From NCBI RefSeq assembly GCF_016862395.1, contig NZ_BOMW01000040.1, positions 16,274 through 80,273 of the forward strand: DNA of 64,000 bases, written 5' to 3'. The notes beneath the pieces were generated by a model, which saw nothing but the letters and a program-made list of their open reading frames with translations, did no database searches and was not told the origin of the DNA. The position numbers were made by a program, and so were the translations under genes. Below, piece after piece: positions 50,183 through 59,237 of the stretch. Numbering within the stretch: position 1 is the stretch's first letter; each line of letters opens with the position of its first letter. This DNA is from Actinoplanes siamensis (GTDB lineage: Bacteria > Actinomycetota > Actinomycetes > Mycobacteriales > Micromonosporaceae).

Positions 50183-51145
50183 ATGACCCATGTGATTGCC
50201 GTCGTCATGCTGGAGGGCGTCGTTCCGTTCGACCTCGGTGTCCCCGCGCAGGTCTTCGGCTCCTCCCGGGCCGGCCCGGACCGTCGCCCCCTCTACGAGC
50301 TGCTCTACTGCGGTGAGGGCCCGGTCCGCACCGAGGCCGGCTTCACGGTCACGCCGGAGTTCAACCTGAGCGCCGCCGAGCGGGGCGACACGATCCTGAT
50401 CCCGGGCATCCACGCCGGCGGTCCGGTCACCGACGGCACGCTGCCCGAGGCGGTCCGCGCCACGCTGATGTCCGCGGTACGGCGCGGCGCCCGGATCGTG
50501 TCGATCTGCACCGGCGCCTCGGTGCTCGCCGCGGCCGGCCTGCTCGACGGCCGGCCGGCCGCCACCCACTGGGCCTGGGCGAAGCGGATCGGTGGGCTCT
50601 ACCCCCGGGTCGACTGGGATTTCGACGTGCTGTTCGTGGACGACGGCGACGTGCTCAGCTCGGCCGGGGTGGGCGCCGGGGTGGACCTCTGCCTGCACAT
50701 CGTGCGCTCCGACCACGGCGCCGAGGTGGCCAACGGGGCGGCCCGGCGCTGCGTGGTGCCACCGTGGCGGGACGGCGGCCAGGCGCAGTACATCGAGCGC
50801 CCGGTGCCGGCCGCCGCGGGGGCCGGCACCGAGCCGACCCGGGCCTGGGTGCTGGACCGGCTGAGCGAGCCGGTCACACTCGAGGAGATGGCCGCGCACG
50901 CCCGGATGAGCGTGCGCACGTTCACCCGCCGGTTCCGTGACGAGACCGGCTCCAGCCCGCGCCAGTGGCTGCTGCGCCAGCGGGTCGAGCACGCCCGGCT
51001 GCTGCTGGAGTCCACCGACCTCGCGGTGGACGTGGTGGCCCGGCGCGCCGGGCTGGGCAGCGCCACCGCCCTGCGCCAGCATCTGCACGCCAGGATCGGG
51101 GTGGCGCCGTCGGCGTACCGGCGGACCTTCCGGCACGCCGGGTAG
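50183..51145 (+). CDS. GlxA/FtrA-type regulator (DJ-1/PfpI plus AraC)
   Basis: A 320-residue transcription factor. Residues 1-170 are a DJ-1/PfpI-like sensor domain with SICTGASVLAAAGLLDGR at the nucleophile elbow, where Cys is retained. Residues 215-318 carry an AraC/XylS double helix-turn-helix (LEEMAAHARMSVRTFTRRF, then DVVARRAGLGSATALRQHL). Such proteins sense small metabolites and activate adjacent catabolic or transport genes; the divergent MFS gene is the probable target. The ATG at 50183 (MTHVIAVVMLEGVVP) gives the family start; ATG 50165 would add 6 residues. Confidence 0.9.
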   Translation: MTHVIAVVMLEGVVPFDLGVPAQVFGSSRAGPDRRPLYELLYCGEGPVRTEAGFTVTPEFNLSAAERGDTILIPGIHAGGPVTDGTLPEAVRATLMSAVRRGARIVSICTGASVLAAAGLLDGRPAATHWAWAKRIGGLYPRVDWDFDVLFVDDGDVLSSAGVGAGVDLCLHIVRSDHGAEVANGAARRCVVPPWRDGGQAQYIERPVPAAAGAGTEPTRAWVLDRLSEPVTLEEMAAHARMSVRTFTRRFRDETGSSPRQWLLRQRVEHARLLLESTDLAVDVVARRAGLGSATALRQHLHARIGVAPSAYRRTFRHAG

Positions 51146-51218
51146 CCGCTCAGGTTTGCGGCCGGAGGTCCGATGGAGGGGTGTACCAGCCTGTGCCGCC
51201 GCGCCCCCCGAGGACTCC

Positions 51219-52886
51219 ATGGACCAGACCTTCCGTCCGCTGCTCGATGCCCTGAAGCAGATCGGCGTCGACCCGCACGCGGTCGACGCGGCGGCCGAGG
51301 AGGCGCTGCGCAGCGGCCGGCCGGTCCGCGCCGTCCTGATCAACGACCAGGTGGTCACCGAGGAGCAGCTGACCCAGGCGGCCGCCGCGGCGTTCGGCAT
51401 CAACACGCTGGACCTGGTCGGGTTCACCCCGGACCCGGCCGCGCTCAAGCGCATCCCGCTGCCGGTGGTGCTGCGGCACCGGGTGCTCGGCCTGGCGATC
51501 AACAACGGCGAGCTGGTGGTCGGGGTGACCGACCCGGCCGACGTGGTGGCGCTCGACGACGTCCGGGCGGCGACCGGCATGACGGTCCGCCCGGTGGTGG
51601 TGGCCCGCAGCGAGGTCCGGCGGATCATCGAGCGGCTGCAGCGCGAGGACAGCGACCTCGGCGACCTGGCCGACGCCGACACCGGCGAATCGGTCGGCAT
51701 GGCCGCGCAGCAGACCAGCACCGACGACGCGCCGATCGTCCGGTACGTGAACAGCCTGATCGAGCAGGCCGTCATGAACCGCGCCTCCGATCTGCACCTG
51801 GAGCCGACCGAGGACGACATGCGGGTGCGGTACCGGATCGACGGCGTGCTGCACGAGGTGGACATCGTGCCGCGCGGCGTGATGGCCGCGCTCACCTCCC
51901 GCATCAAGATCATGTCGGGCGTGGACATCACCGAGAAGCGGGTGCCGCAGAACGGCCGGATCACCGCGATGATCCGGGACCGGACCGTCGACCTGCGCAC
52001 CGCCACCCTGCCCACGGTCTGGGGCGAGAAGATCGTGCTCCGTGTCCTGGACACCGGCGGCATCGACCTGGACCTGCGGAAACTGGGCTTCACCGAGCAC
52101 AACCTGAGCCGGTTCGAGGCGTCGTTCACCAAGCCGCACGGGATGGTCCTGGTCACCGGCCCGACCGGGTCCGGCAAGTCGACCACGCTTTACGCGACCC
52201 TGGGCCGGATCAGCAAGCCCGAGGTCAACGTGATCACCATCGAGGACCCGGTGGAGTACCGCCTGCGCGGCATCAACCAGGTCCAGGTGAACGCGAAGGC
52301 CGGGCTGACCTTCGCCGCGGTGCTGCCGGCCATCCTGCGCTCCGACCCGGACGTGGTGCTGATCGGCGAGATCCGGGACGGCACCACCGCGCAGATCGCC
52401 GTGGAGGCGGCGCTCACCGGCCACCTCCTGCTCTCCACACTGCACACCAACGACGCGCCGGGCGCGGTCACCCGGCTCACCGAGATGGGCATCGAGCCGT
52501 TCCTGGTCGGCTCGTCGCTGGACTGCGTGCTCGCCCAGCGGCTCGCGCGCCGGCTCTGCGACTGGTGCAAGGAGGCCTACGCGCCGACCGAGGAGGAGGT
52601 GTACGCGGCGCGGTGGCCCCTGGAGGACCTCGCCTTCCCGCACGTGCTGTACCAGCCGGTGGGCTGCCGCAACTGCGCGAACACCGGCTACAAGGGCCGG
52701 ATCGCGCTGCACGAGGTGATGCCGGTCAGCGCCGAGATCGAGTCGCTGACCATCCGCCGCGCCCCGGCCGGCGAGATCCGCGAGGTGGCGCTCGCCCAGG
52801 GGATGTACGAGTTGCGCGCCGACGGCCTGGCCAAGGCGGCCGGCGGCCTGACCTCGGTGCGTGAGGTGTCCCGAGTGGCAGTCTGA
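51219..52886 (+). CDS. pilB: Type IV pilus assembly ATPase PilB
   Basis: The extension motor of the type IV pilus, 555 residues. Residues 1-150 are an N-terminal GspE/MshEN-type domain (about residues 65-115, LKRIPLPVVLRHRVLGLAIN), a fold known to bind c-di-GMP in relatives. The ATPase core has Walker A TGPTGSGKSTTLY (about 312), the Asp box ITIEDPVEYRL, Walker B SDPDVVLIGEIRDG and the His box LLLSTLHTNDAPG. The zinc tetracysteine motif is seen as CDWC and CRNC. The ATG at 51219 starts after a short gap from the regulator gene. First gene of the eight-gene pil operon. Confidence 0.95.
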   Translation: MDQTFRPLLDALKQIGVDPHAVDAAAEEALRSGRPVRAVLINDQVVTEEQLTQAAAAAFGINTLDLVGFTPDPAALKRIPLPVVLRHRVLGLAINNGELVVGVTDPADVVALDDVRAATGMTVRPVVVARSEVRRIIERLQREDSDLGDLADADTGESVGMAAQQTSTDDAPIVRYVNSLIEQAVMNRASDLHLEPTEDDMRVRYRIDGVLHEVDIVPRGVMAALTSRIKIMSGVDITEKRVPQNGRITAMIRDRTVDLRTATLPTVWGEKIVLRVLDTGGIDLDLRKLGFTEHNLSRFEASFTKPHGMVLVTGPTGSGKSTTLYATLGRISKPEVNVITIEDPVEYRLRGINQVQVNAKAGLTFAAVLPAILRSDPDVVLIGEIRDGTTAQIAVEAALTGHLLLSTLHTNDAPGAVTRLTEMGIEPFLVGSSLDCVLAQRLARRLCDWCKEAYAPTEEEVYAARWPLEDLAFPHVLYQPVGCRNCANTGYKGRIALHEVMPVSAEIESLTIRRAPAGEIREVALAQGMYELRADGLAKAAGGLTSVREVSRVAV

Positions 52887-52971
52887 CCGCACCCCGCCCG
52901 CTACTAAACCGGGTTCGCGCCATGCCGATTCAACAGGCGTCGGAACGCGAACGAGAGGGCCGGAACGGCAG

Positions 52972-54090
52972 ATGGACACGATCGAGCACGAGCGGCAGGC
53001 GGGCTCCGCCGGCGCCGCTGACGACCTCGCCGTGCTCGACCAGTTGCTGATCACGCTGGTCGAGTCGCGAGGCTCGGACCTGCACCTGACGGTGGGCTCC
53101 CCGCCGATGATGCGGGTCGACGGGGCGCTGCGCCCGGTCCCCGGGTACGGCAGGCTGAACGCGTCGGACACCGAGCTTCTGGCCCGCGCCGCGGTCACCC
53201 CGCAGCAGTGGGAGACGTTCCGGCGTGAGCAGGAGATGGACTTCGCGCACAGCATCATCGGCGTCTCCCGCTTCCGCGGCAACCTCTACGTGCAGCGCAC
53301 CTCGTGCGGCGCGGTCTTCCGGGCCATCCCGCACCAGATCAAGCCGCTGGACGAGCTGGGCATGCCGGAGTCGGTCGGCCGGTTCGCGCACCTGCCGCGT
53401 GGCCTGGTGCTGGTCACCGGACCGACCGGGTCCGGCAAGACCACCACGCTGGCCTCGATCCTCGACCTGGCCAACCGCAGCCGGGCCGACCACATCATCA
53501 CCATCGAGGACCCGATCGAGTTCCTCCACCCGCACAAGCGCAGCATCGTCAACCAGCGCGAGGTCGGCTCGGACACCGAGACGTTCGCCAACGCGCTGAA
53601 GCACGCGCTGCGGCAGGACCCGGACATCATCCTGGTGGGCGAGCTGCGTGACCTGACCACCACGGCGACCGCGCTGACCGCTGCCGAGACCGGTCACCTG
53701 GTGCTGGCGACCCTGCACACGCAGAGCGCCACCCAGACCATCGACCGGGTCATCGACATCTTCCCGCCGCACCAGCAGCTGCAGATCCGCGCGCAGCTGG
53801 CGGCCAGTCTCCAGGGTGTGGTCACCCAGGCGCTGGCGCCCCGCGCGGACGGCAAGGGCCGCCAGGTGATCTGCGAGATCCTGACCGCGACGCCGGCCAT
53901 CCGGAGCCTGATCCGGGAGGGCAAGTCGCACCAGATCCCGTCCTTCATGCAGTCCGGCAGCAACGAGGGCATGCTCGCCTTCGACCAGCACCTGGCCGAG
54001 AAGGTCCGGGAGGGCGTGATCACCATGCAGACGGCTCTGGAGATCAGCCACTCCCCGGAGGAGCTCAAGCGGCTCGTCGGGAGGGTCTGA
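52972..54090 (+). CDS. pilT: Type IV pilus retraction ATPase PilT
   Basis: The 372-residue hexameric retraction motor. It has the N-terminal PAS-like domain (LDQLLITLVESRGSDLHLTV, SPPMMRVDG), Walker A VTGPTGSGKTTTLAS (about 151), Asp box IITIEDPIEF, Walker B QDPDIILVGELRD, the His box LVLATLHTQSATQTIDRVID and the C-terminal GMLAFDQHLAEKVREG. The AIRSLIREGK helix typical of PilT is also there, and PilB-type zinc cysteines are absent. The start is ATG 52972; the frame is open upstream but non-coding. Follows pilB by 85 nt. Its presence indicates pili that retract. Confidence 0.94.
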   Translation: MDTIEHERQAGSAGAADDLAVLDQLLITLVESRGSDLHLTVGSPPMMRVDGALRPVPGYGRLNASDTELLARAAVTPQQWETFRREQEMDFAHSIIGVSRFRGNLYVQRTSCGAVFRAIPHQIKPLDELGMPESVGRFAHLPRGLVLVTGPTGSGKTTTLASILDLANRSRADHIITIEDPIEFLHPHKRSIVNQREVGSDTETFANALKHALRQDPDIILVGELRDLTTTATALTAAETGHLVLATLHTQSATQTIDRVIDIFPPHQQLQIRAQLAASLQGVVTQALAPRADGKGRQVICEILTATPAIRSLIREGKSHQIPSFMQSGSNEGMLAFDQHLAEKVREGVITMQTALEISHSPEELKRLVGRV

Positions 54091-54092
54091 CC

Positions 54093-55325
54093 GTGGCCCT
54101 CAACAAGACCTTCGCGTACAACACCATCGACGCCTCCGGCAAGAAGATCAAGGGCACCATCGAGGCCCCGAACGAGGCGGCGGCCACGCACCTGCTCCGG
54201 CAGCGTGGCGAGCTGCCGCTCGGACTGGTCGAGGCCGGCCAGGGTCTGCAGCGCGAGCTGAAGATCCCCGGGCTGGGCAACCGGGTCAAGCTCAAGGACC
54301 TGGCGATCTTCGCCCGGCAGTTCGCCACGATGACCTCGTCCGGCATGTCGCTGCTGCGCTCGCTGTCGATCCTGGAGGAGCAGACCTCGGCGCCGCCGCT
54401 GAAGAAGGCGATCAGCGAGGTGCGTACCGACGTGGCCGCCGGCGGCGGGCTGTCGGCGTCGATGGCCAAGCACGACCGGGTCTTCCCGCGCCTGATGGTC
54501 GCGATGATCCGGGCCGGCGAGACCGGCGGCATGATCGACCAGGCGCTGGAGCAGATCGCCGACAGCCTGGAGAAGGACACCGCGCTACGCGGCAAGATCA
54601 AGGGCGCGCTGACCTACCCGGCCATCGTCCTGGGGTTCACGTTCCTGCTGATCGCGGCGATGTTGATCTTCATCGTGCCGATCTTCGAGCAGATGTTCAA
54701 GAACCTCGGCGGCGAGCTGCCGGCGATCACCCAGTTCCTCGTCACGACCAGCCACAACATGTGGTGGATCGGGCCGCTGGTGCTGGCCGTCGGGATCGGT
54801 GGCGCGGTCGCCTACAAGCGCCAGCACCGGAGCAGCGCCGAGTTCCGCCTCCGGATCGACAAGATCAAGCTCCGGATGCCGGTCTTCGGCCCGCTGTTCC
54901 AGAAGCTGGCGATGAGCCGGTTCTCCCGCAACCTCGGCCTGCTGCTGAACGTCGGTGTTCCGGTCATGCAGGCGCTCGCCGTGGTCGGCGAGACCACCGG
55001 CAACGAGGTCATCAACGTCGCCATGAAGGACATCCAGGCGACCGTCCGCGACGGCCAGCCGATGTCCACAGCGATGCGCAGTCACAAGGTCTTTCCCGAG
55101 ATGGTCACGCAGATGATCGAGGTCGGGGAAGAGAGCGGCCAGATCAGTCAGATGCTCGACAAGGTTGCCGATTTCTACGACCGTGAGGTCGACTCGGCGG
55201 CCGAGTCCCTGGCCGCCTCGATCGAACCGATCATGGTGCTCGTCATGGGCGCTGTGGTCGGCGGCATGGTGGTCTGTCTCTACCTGCCGATGTTCACCAT
55301 CTACCAGAACATCCAGTCGAGCTGA
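54093..55325 (+). CDS. pilC: Type IV pilus inner-membrane platform protein PilC
   Basis: The 410-residue GspF/PilC-family platform around which the motors turn. Two homologous cytosolic helical domains (about 70-195, with LKDLAIFARQFATMTSSGMS; and about 275-395, with FSRNLGLLLNVGVPVMQALA) alternate with transmembrane segments near 180-210, 225-245 and 385-405 (MVLVMGAVVGGMVVCLYLPM). GTG at 54093 is 2 nt after the pilT stop, so translation is coupled. The C-terminus MFTIYQNIQS is typical of PilC. Confidence 0.95.
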   Translation: MALNKTFAYNTIDASGKKIKGTIEAPNEAAATHLLRQRGELPLGLVEAGQGLQRELKIPGLGNRVKLKDLAIFARQFATMTSSGMSLLRSLSILEEQTSAPPLKKAISEVRTDVAAGGGLSASMAKHDRVFPRLMVAMIRAGETGGMIDQALEQIADSLEKDTALRGKIKGALTYPAIVLGFTFLLIAAMLIFIVPIFEQMFKNLGGELPAITQFLVTTSHNMWWIGPLVLAVGIGGAVAYKRQHRSSAEFRLRIDKIKLRMPVFGPLFQKLAMSRFSRNLGLLLNVGVPVMQALAVVGETTGNEVINVAMKDIQATVRDGQPMSTAMRSHKVFPEMVTQMIEVGEESGQISQMLDKVADFYDREVDSAAESLAASIEPIMVLVMGAVVGGMVVCLYLPMFTIYQNIQSS

Positions 55326-55428
55326 TCGGCTCCCCCACTTCGTGCGACGGCGCACGCGGTGACACCGGCTGCTCCCGGCCGGCTCTCCCCACCTCGCACC
55401 ACCCCACCCCGCCCTGGAGGCACCCCAC

Positions 55429-55968
55429 ATGCAGCACGTCATCGACCGCCTGACCGTCAAGCGCGACGACATCCTCGCGAAGAAGGAGGACGACAGGGGC
55501 TTCACCCTGATCGAGCTCCTGGTCGTGGTGGTCATCATCGGCGTCCTGGTCGCCATCGCCGTCCCGGTCTACCTGAACTACCGCCAGGGCGCGGCGGACA
55601 AGTCGGCGCAGTCCGACGTCCGCGGCGCGATCAGCGCGGTGGAGCAGTACTACACCAGCAACGGCAACACCTACCCGGAGGGCCCGCTCAGCAGCATCAC
55701 AGGTAGCGGCGCTACCGCCACCACGTCGTCGTCGATCGACCTCACGGCGGCCAGCAACAAGGTCGGCTCCATCACGGTCTCCGACAAGACCCAGCTGACC
55801 TACGTCCGCGACAGCGACGGCACGACCTACACCATCTGCGCCAAGAACAGCGGCGGCAGCGGCAAGGTGTACCTGTACAAGAGCAAGGACGGCGGCTCGG
55901 TCCAGACCGCCACGAACGTCACCGTCTCCGCCAACGGCTGTTCCTCCACCACCACCCCCGCCCCCTGA
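55429..55968 (+). CDS. pilA: Major type IV pilin PilA
   Basis: A 179-residue prepilin. The class III signal peptide is long (24 residues, charged, DDRG at the end) and cut between Gly24 and Phe25, leaving FTLIELLVVVVIIGVLVAIA, with the conserved Glu at mature position 5. The hydrophobic N-terminal helix is followed by a Ser/Thr/Gly-rich globular part with two Cys (YTICAKN and ANGCSST, residues about 143 and 171), which could form the D-region disulfide. The 103-bp gap after pilC ends with TGGAGG before the ATG at 55429, a strong ribosome-binding site, suggesting extra expression of this subunit. Confidence 0.94.
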   Translation: MQHVIDRLTVKRDDILAKKEDDRGFTLIELLVVVVIIGVLVAIAVPVYLNYRQGAADKSAQSDVRGAISAVEQYYTSNGNTYPEGPLSSITGSGATATTSSSIDLTAASNKVGSITVSDKTQLTYVRDSDGTTYTICAKNSGGSGKVYLYKSKDGGSVQTATNVTVSANGCSSTTTPAP

Positions 55969-56040
55969 TCCTTCGCACCGGCAGTGACGGGTGGCGCCAC
56001 CAGGAGGTGGCGCCACCCGTCCCCATGAGAGGAGCCCGAC

Positions 56041-56826
56041 ATGCCGCTGGCCCCGCTGCTCGTGATCGCCGGAGTGCTCGGACTCGCGGTGGGCTCCTTC
56101 CTGAACGTCGTGATCCACCGGGTGCCCCGGAACCAGTCGCTGGTCCGCCCCGGCTCGCACTGCCCGGACTGCGGCCATGCCATCCGCAACCGGCACAACG
56201 TCCCGGTGCTCGGCTGGCTGCTGCTGCGCGGGCGCTGCGCCGACTGCGCCACCCCGATCAGCGCCCGCTACCCGCTCGTCGAGGCCGGCACCGCCGCGCT
56301 GTTCGTCGCGGTGACCGCGCGCTTCGGCTGGTCCTGGGAGCTGCCCGGATACCTCTACCTGGCGGCCGTCGCCATCGCCCTGGCCCTCATCGACCTGGAC
56401 GTGATGCGGCTGCCCGACAAGATCGTCCTGCCGTCGTACGCGGTGGCCACCGCCCTGCTGGTCCCGGCCGCCCTGCTCACCGGCGACCCGGCCGCCCTGC
56501 TCCGGGGCGCGGCCGCCGCGATCCTGCTCTACCTGCTCTACCGCGTGCTCGGCGCCTGGGGCATGGGCGGCGGCGACGTCAAGCTCGCCCCGCTGCTCGG
56601 CTTCCACCTCGGCTGGCTGGGCTGGGGCGCGGTGGCGATCGGCGCGTTCTCCGGCTTCCTGCTCGGCGGGCTGGCCGGCGCGATCCTGCTGGCCACCCGG
56701 GCCGCCGGCCGCAAGAGCCGGATCCCGTTCGGGCCGTACATGCTGGCCGGCGCGTTCCTCGCGGTGTTCGCCGCGGCGCCGATCGGCGACTGGTACGCGA
56801 ACCTGCTCACACCGGCCCAGTTCTGA
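56041..56826 (+). CDS. pilD: Prepilin peptidase PilD
   Basis: A 261-residue integral membrane aspartyl protease and N-methylase that matures prepilins. The N-terminal part has GSFLNVVIHRVPRN and a zinc tetracysteine loop (HCPDCGH and RCADCATP). The catalytic Asp residues are in ALIDLDVMRLPDK and GMGGGDVKLAP, each at the cytosolic end of a helix. About seven hydrophobic segments are seen. It lies 72 nt downstream of pilA, its main substrate, with an AGAGGAG site before the ATG at 56041. Confidence 0.95.
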   Translation: MPLAPLLVIAGVLGLAVGSFLNVVIHRVPRNQSLVRPGSHCPDCGHAIRNRHNVPVLGWLLLRGRCADCATPISARYPLVEAGTAALFVAVTARFGWSWELPGYLYLAAVAIALALIDLDVMRLPDKIVLPSYAVATALLVPAALLTGDPAALLRGAAAAILLYLLYRVLGAWGMGGGDVKLAPLLGFHLGWLGWGAVAIGAFSGFLLGGLAGAILLATRAAGRKSRIPFGPYMLAGAFLAVFAAAPIGDWYANLLTPAQF

Positions 56827-56870
56827 CCGATAGCCCGTAGGAAGAGTCCGACACCGGAAAGGAAGAACCG

Positions 56871-57896
56871 ATGGCTGGCGCAACGCCGATCGGGCTGGAC
56901 ATCGGCTCGTCCTCGATCCGGGCCGTCGAGGTCCGCCGCACCAGGGACGAATACTCCCTGACGAACTTCGGGCAGATCCCGCTCGAGCCGGGCGCTGTGC
57001 ACGGCGGCGTGGTGCACGACCCGGTCGGCGTCACGCACGCGCTCAAGCAGCTCTGGGTCGCCTGCCGGTTCGGCACCAAGCGGGTCAGCCTCGGCGTGAC
57101 CAACCCGCAACTGGTGGTCCGCGAGATGTCGATCGCGAACCTGCCGGCCGGGCAGATGCGCCAGGCCCTGCCGTTCCAGGTCAAGGACGCGCTCCCGCTC
57201 GCGGTCGAGCGCTCGCTGCTGGACTTCTACCCGCTGGAACAGCCCGGCGAGAACCCGACCGTACGCGGTCTGCTGATCGCCATGCCCAAGGACGCCGTGG
57301 TCGACCTGGTGCAGGCGGTGGAGAAGGCCGGCCTGCACGTCACCGGCGTCGACCTGGCCTCGTTCGCGCTGCTGCGCGCCGCCTCCCGGCTGGACTCGCA
57401 GGTCGAGGCGATCGTCGACATCGGCGCCGACATCACCAGCGTGGTGGTGCACGCGGACGGCGAGCCGCTGTTCGTGCGTACCCTGCCGCGCGGCGGATCG
57501 GAGATCACCGACAGCGTCGCCACCCGGCTCGGCGTCCCGGCCCACCAGGCCGAGGAGATCAAGTGCCGGTACGGCCTGCACGGCGACGGCAACCCGGACA
57601 CCGTGGCCGCGCTCACCGACGCGGTCCGGCCGCTCTCCAGCGAGCTGCGCAGCTCGTTCACCTACCTGGCCTCCGGCGAGCGGCAGAAGCAGGTCACCCG
57701 GCTCTCGCTGTGCGGCGGCGGCGCGCTGATGCCCGGGCTCGCCGAGCACCTGCAGGAGCAACTGGGCATCCCGGTGCTCTACGCGGACAGCACCGCCCGG
57801 CTGCGCGACACCCGCCGCGCCCGGGAACGGGGATTCGACAGTTTCGTGCCGTCGGCGGCGGTGTCGATCGGCCTCACCCTGGGAGCCGGCCGATGA
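56871..57896 (+). CDS. pilM: Type IV pilus assembly protein PilM
   Basis: A 341-residue actin-like (FtsA-fold) cytosolic ATP-binding protein that docks on the PilN tail. Visible ATPase-fold motifs are the phosphate 1 loop IGLDIGSSSIRAVEV (residues 7-21), phosphate 2 AIVDIGADITSVVV (about 184) and adenosine loop LCGGGALMPGLAEHL (about 283). It begins the pilM-pilN-pilO alignment subcomplex and overlaps pilN by 4 nt (ATGA). AAGGAAG precedes the ATG. Confidence 0.93.
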   Translation: MAGATPIGLDIGSSSIRAVEVRRTRDEYSLTNFGQIPLEPGAVHGGVVHDPVGVTHALKQLWVACRFGTKRVSLGVTNPQLVVREMSIANLPAGQMRQALPFQVKDALPLAVERSLLDFYPLEQPGENPTVRGLLIAMPKDAVVDLVQAVEKAGLHVTGVDLASFALLRAASRLDSQVEAIVDIGADITSVVVHADGEPLFVRTLPRGGSEITDSVATRLGVPAHQAEEIKCRYGLHGDGNPDTVAALTDAVRPLSSELRSSFTYLASGERQKQVTRLSLCGGGALMPGLAEHLQEQLGIPVLYADSTARLRDTRRARERGFDSFVPSAAVSIGLTLGAGR

Positions 57897-58609
57897 CCAC
57901 TACCGCGCTGATGCCGCTGGACCCGTCGGCCTCCCCGCAGCACGCCAACCGCGTCCTGCCGATCCGGGCGAACCTGCTGCCGCAGGACATCACCGACAGC
58001 CGCCGCGCCCGCCGCACCCGGGCCGTGGTGATCGTCGCCGTGGTGCTGGTGCTGGCGCTGCTCAGCGGCTGGTACTGGCACGCCACCGTGGAGAAGCGGG
58101 ACGCCGAGGAGGACTTCGCGTTCATCACCCAGCAGGTTGCCAAGGTCCAGAAGGACCAGCGCGAGTACAACGACCTGACGACCACCAAGAACACCATCAA
58201 GGTGATGTCCGGTCAGCTCGGCAAGCTGATGGCCGACGACCTGCCCTGGCAGACCGTGCTCGACACGGTGCGCACCACCGGGACCGCCTACGACGTCGTG
58301 ATCAGCGAGCTCGACGGCACGTTGACCACCGGCGGCACCGCCAACTCGGAGACGAAGAGCGACAAGGTGGCCACGATCAGCATCAGCGGCACCGCGCCGG
58401 ACAAGAAGGCGGTGGCCAAATACGTCCTGGCGCTGGTCGACCTGGAGAAGAAGGGCTTCGCCGACCCGTTCATCAACAACGTCTCCGGCAAGGACAAGGT
58501 CTCCGGCACGGACAACAAGGGCGTCACCTTCAGCATCACCATCTCGCTCACCAAGACGGCCCTCTGCGGCCGGTTCAGCTCGGACTGCACCGCCTCCGGA
58601 GGTAAGTGA
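57893..58609 (+). CDS. pilN: Type IV pilus assembly protein PilN
   Basis: A 238-residue single-pass inner-membrane protein. The cytosolic N-terminal tail (about 20-30, VLPIRANLLPQD) is the conserved PilM-binding INLLP-like motif. A single helix runs at about 44-63 (AVVIVAVVLVLALLSGWYWH), followed by a coiled coil and a periplasm/wall-side domain. It has two late Cys (LCGRFSSDCT). Overlaps pilM by 4 nt, and its stop overlaps the pilO start by 1 nt. Confidence 0.9.
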   Translation: MTTTALMPLDPSASPQHANRVLPIRANLLPQDITDSRRARRTRAVVIVAVVLVLALLSGWYWHATVEKRDAEEDFAFITQQVAKVQKDQREYNDLTTTKNTIKVMSGQLGKLMADDLPWQTVLDTVRTTGTAYDVVISELDGTLTTGGTANSETKSDKVATISISGTAPDKKAVAKYVLALVDLEKKGFADPFINNVSGKDKVSGTDNKGVTFSITISLTKTALCGRFSSDCTASGGK

Positions 58610-59196
58610 TGAGCGCGCTCCGCTCCGACCGCGTCTGGCTCTTCGGCGGCCTGGGCCTGGTGGCGCTGCTGATCGCGGCCAGTTGGTTCCTGCTGATCCA
58701 GCCGAAGTACAACGAGGCGTCGGACATGCGCGGCCAGGCCGAGGAGACCACGGCCCAGCTGGCCACGCTGCGCAAGAAGCTGGCCGACCTGAAGGTGGAG
58801 AACACCAAGCTCAGCTCCTATCACGCCAAGCGCGACATGTACCTGAAGGCGCTGCCGACCGGCGACAAGATCCCCGCCGACGACATCCCCGCCTTCCTGA
58901 CGCAGCTGCAGATCATGGGCATGAACCTGGGGGTCGACGTGGACGCGTACTCGGCCAGCGGCCGGGACAAGTCCCAAGCGGTGTCCACGGTGGAGGAATT
59001 GCCGATCGCTCTCAACGCGACCGGATCGGTGAAGAACATCAGCACCTTCCTGAACCAGCTGCAGAACACCCAGCCGCGGGCGGTGCTGGTCCAGGGCGCC
59101 TCGCTGAAGTTCCAGAAGGGCAAGGTGGAGTTGTCGCTGACGCTGAAGGCCTTCCGCAACCCGGAGACCGCCAGCACGGCGGTGACCACCAACTAG
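58609..59196 (+). CDS. pilO: Type IV pilus assembly protein PilO
   Basis: A 195-residue single-pass protein with a helix at about 10-30 (WLFGGLGLVALLIAASWFLL). A coiled coil follows (EETTAQLATLRKKLADLKVE) and then a ferredoxin-like domain (LGVDVDAYSASG). It pairs with PilN. The ATG at 58609 has GGAGG 6 nt upstream; a GTG 3 nt earlier is less likely. It is the last gene of the pil cluster; no PilP or PilQ secretin follows, as expected for a bacterium without an outer membrane. Confidence 0.88.
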   Translation: MSALRSDRVWLFGGLGLVALLIAASWFLLIQPKYNEASDMRGQAEETTAQLATLRKKLADLKVENTKLSSYHAKRDMYLKALPTGDKIPADDIPAFLTQLQIMGMNLGVDVDAYSASGRDKSQAVSTVEELPIALNATGSVKNISTFLNQLQNTQPRAVLVQGASLKFQKGKVELSLTLKAFRNPETASTAVTTN

Positions 59197-59208
59197 TCCC
59201 CGGGAACA

Positions 59209-59232
59209 GCCGGGCCGCCGTGGCGGCCCGGC
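59209..59232. terminator. Hairpin at the end of the pil operon
   Basis: Perfect 11-bp arms (59209-59219 and 59222-59232, GCCGGGCCGCC and complement) 13 nt after the pilO stop and 6 nt from the convergent gene's stop. It is probably a shared terminator. Confidence 0.6.
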
Positions 59233-59237
59233 CGGCC

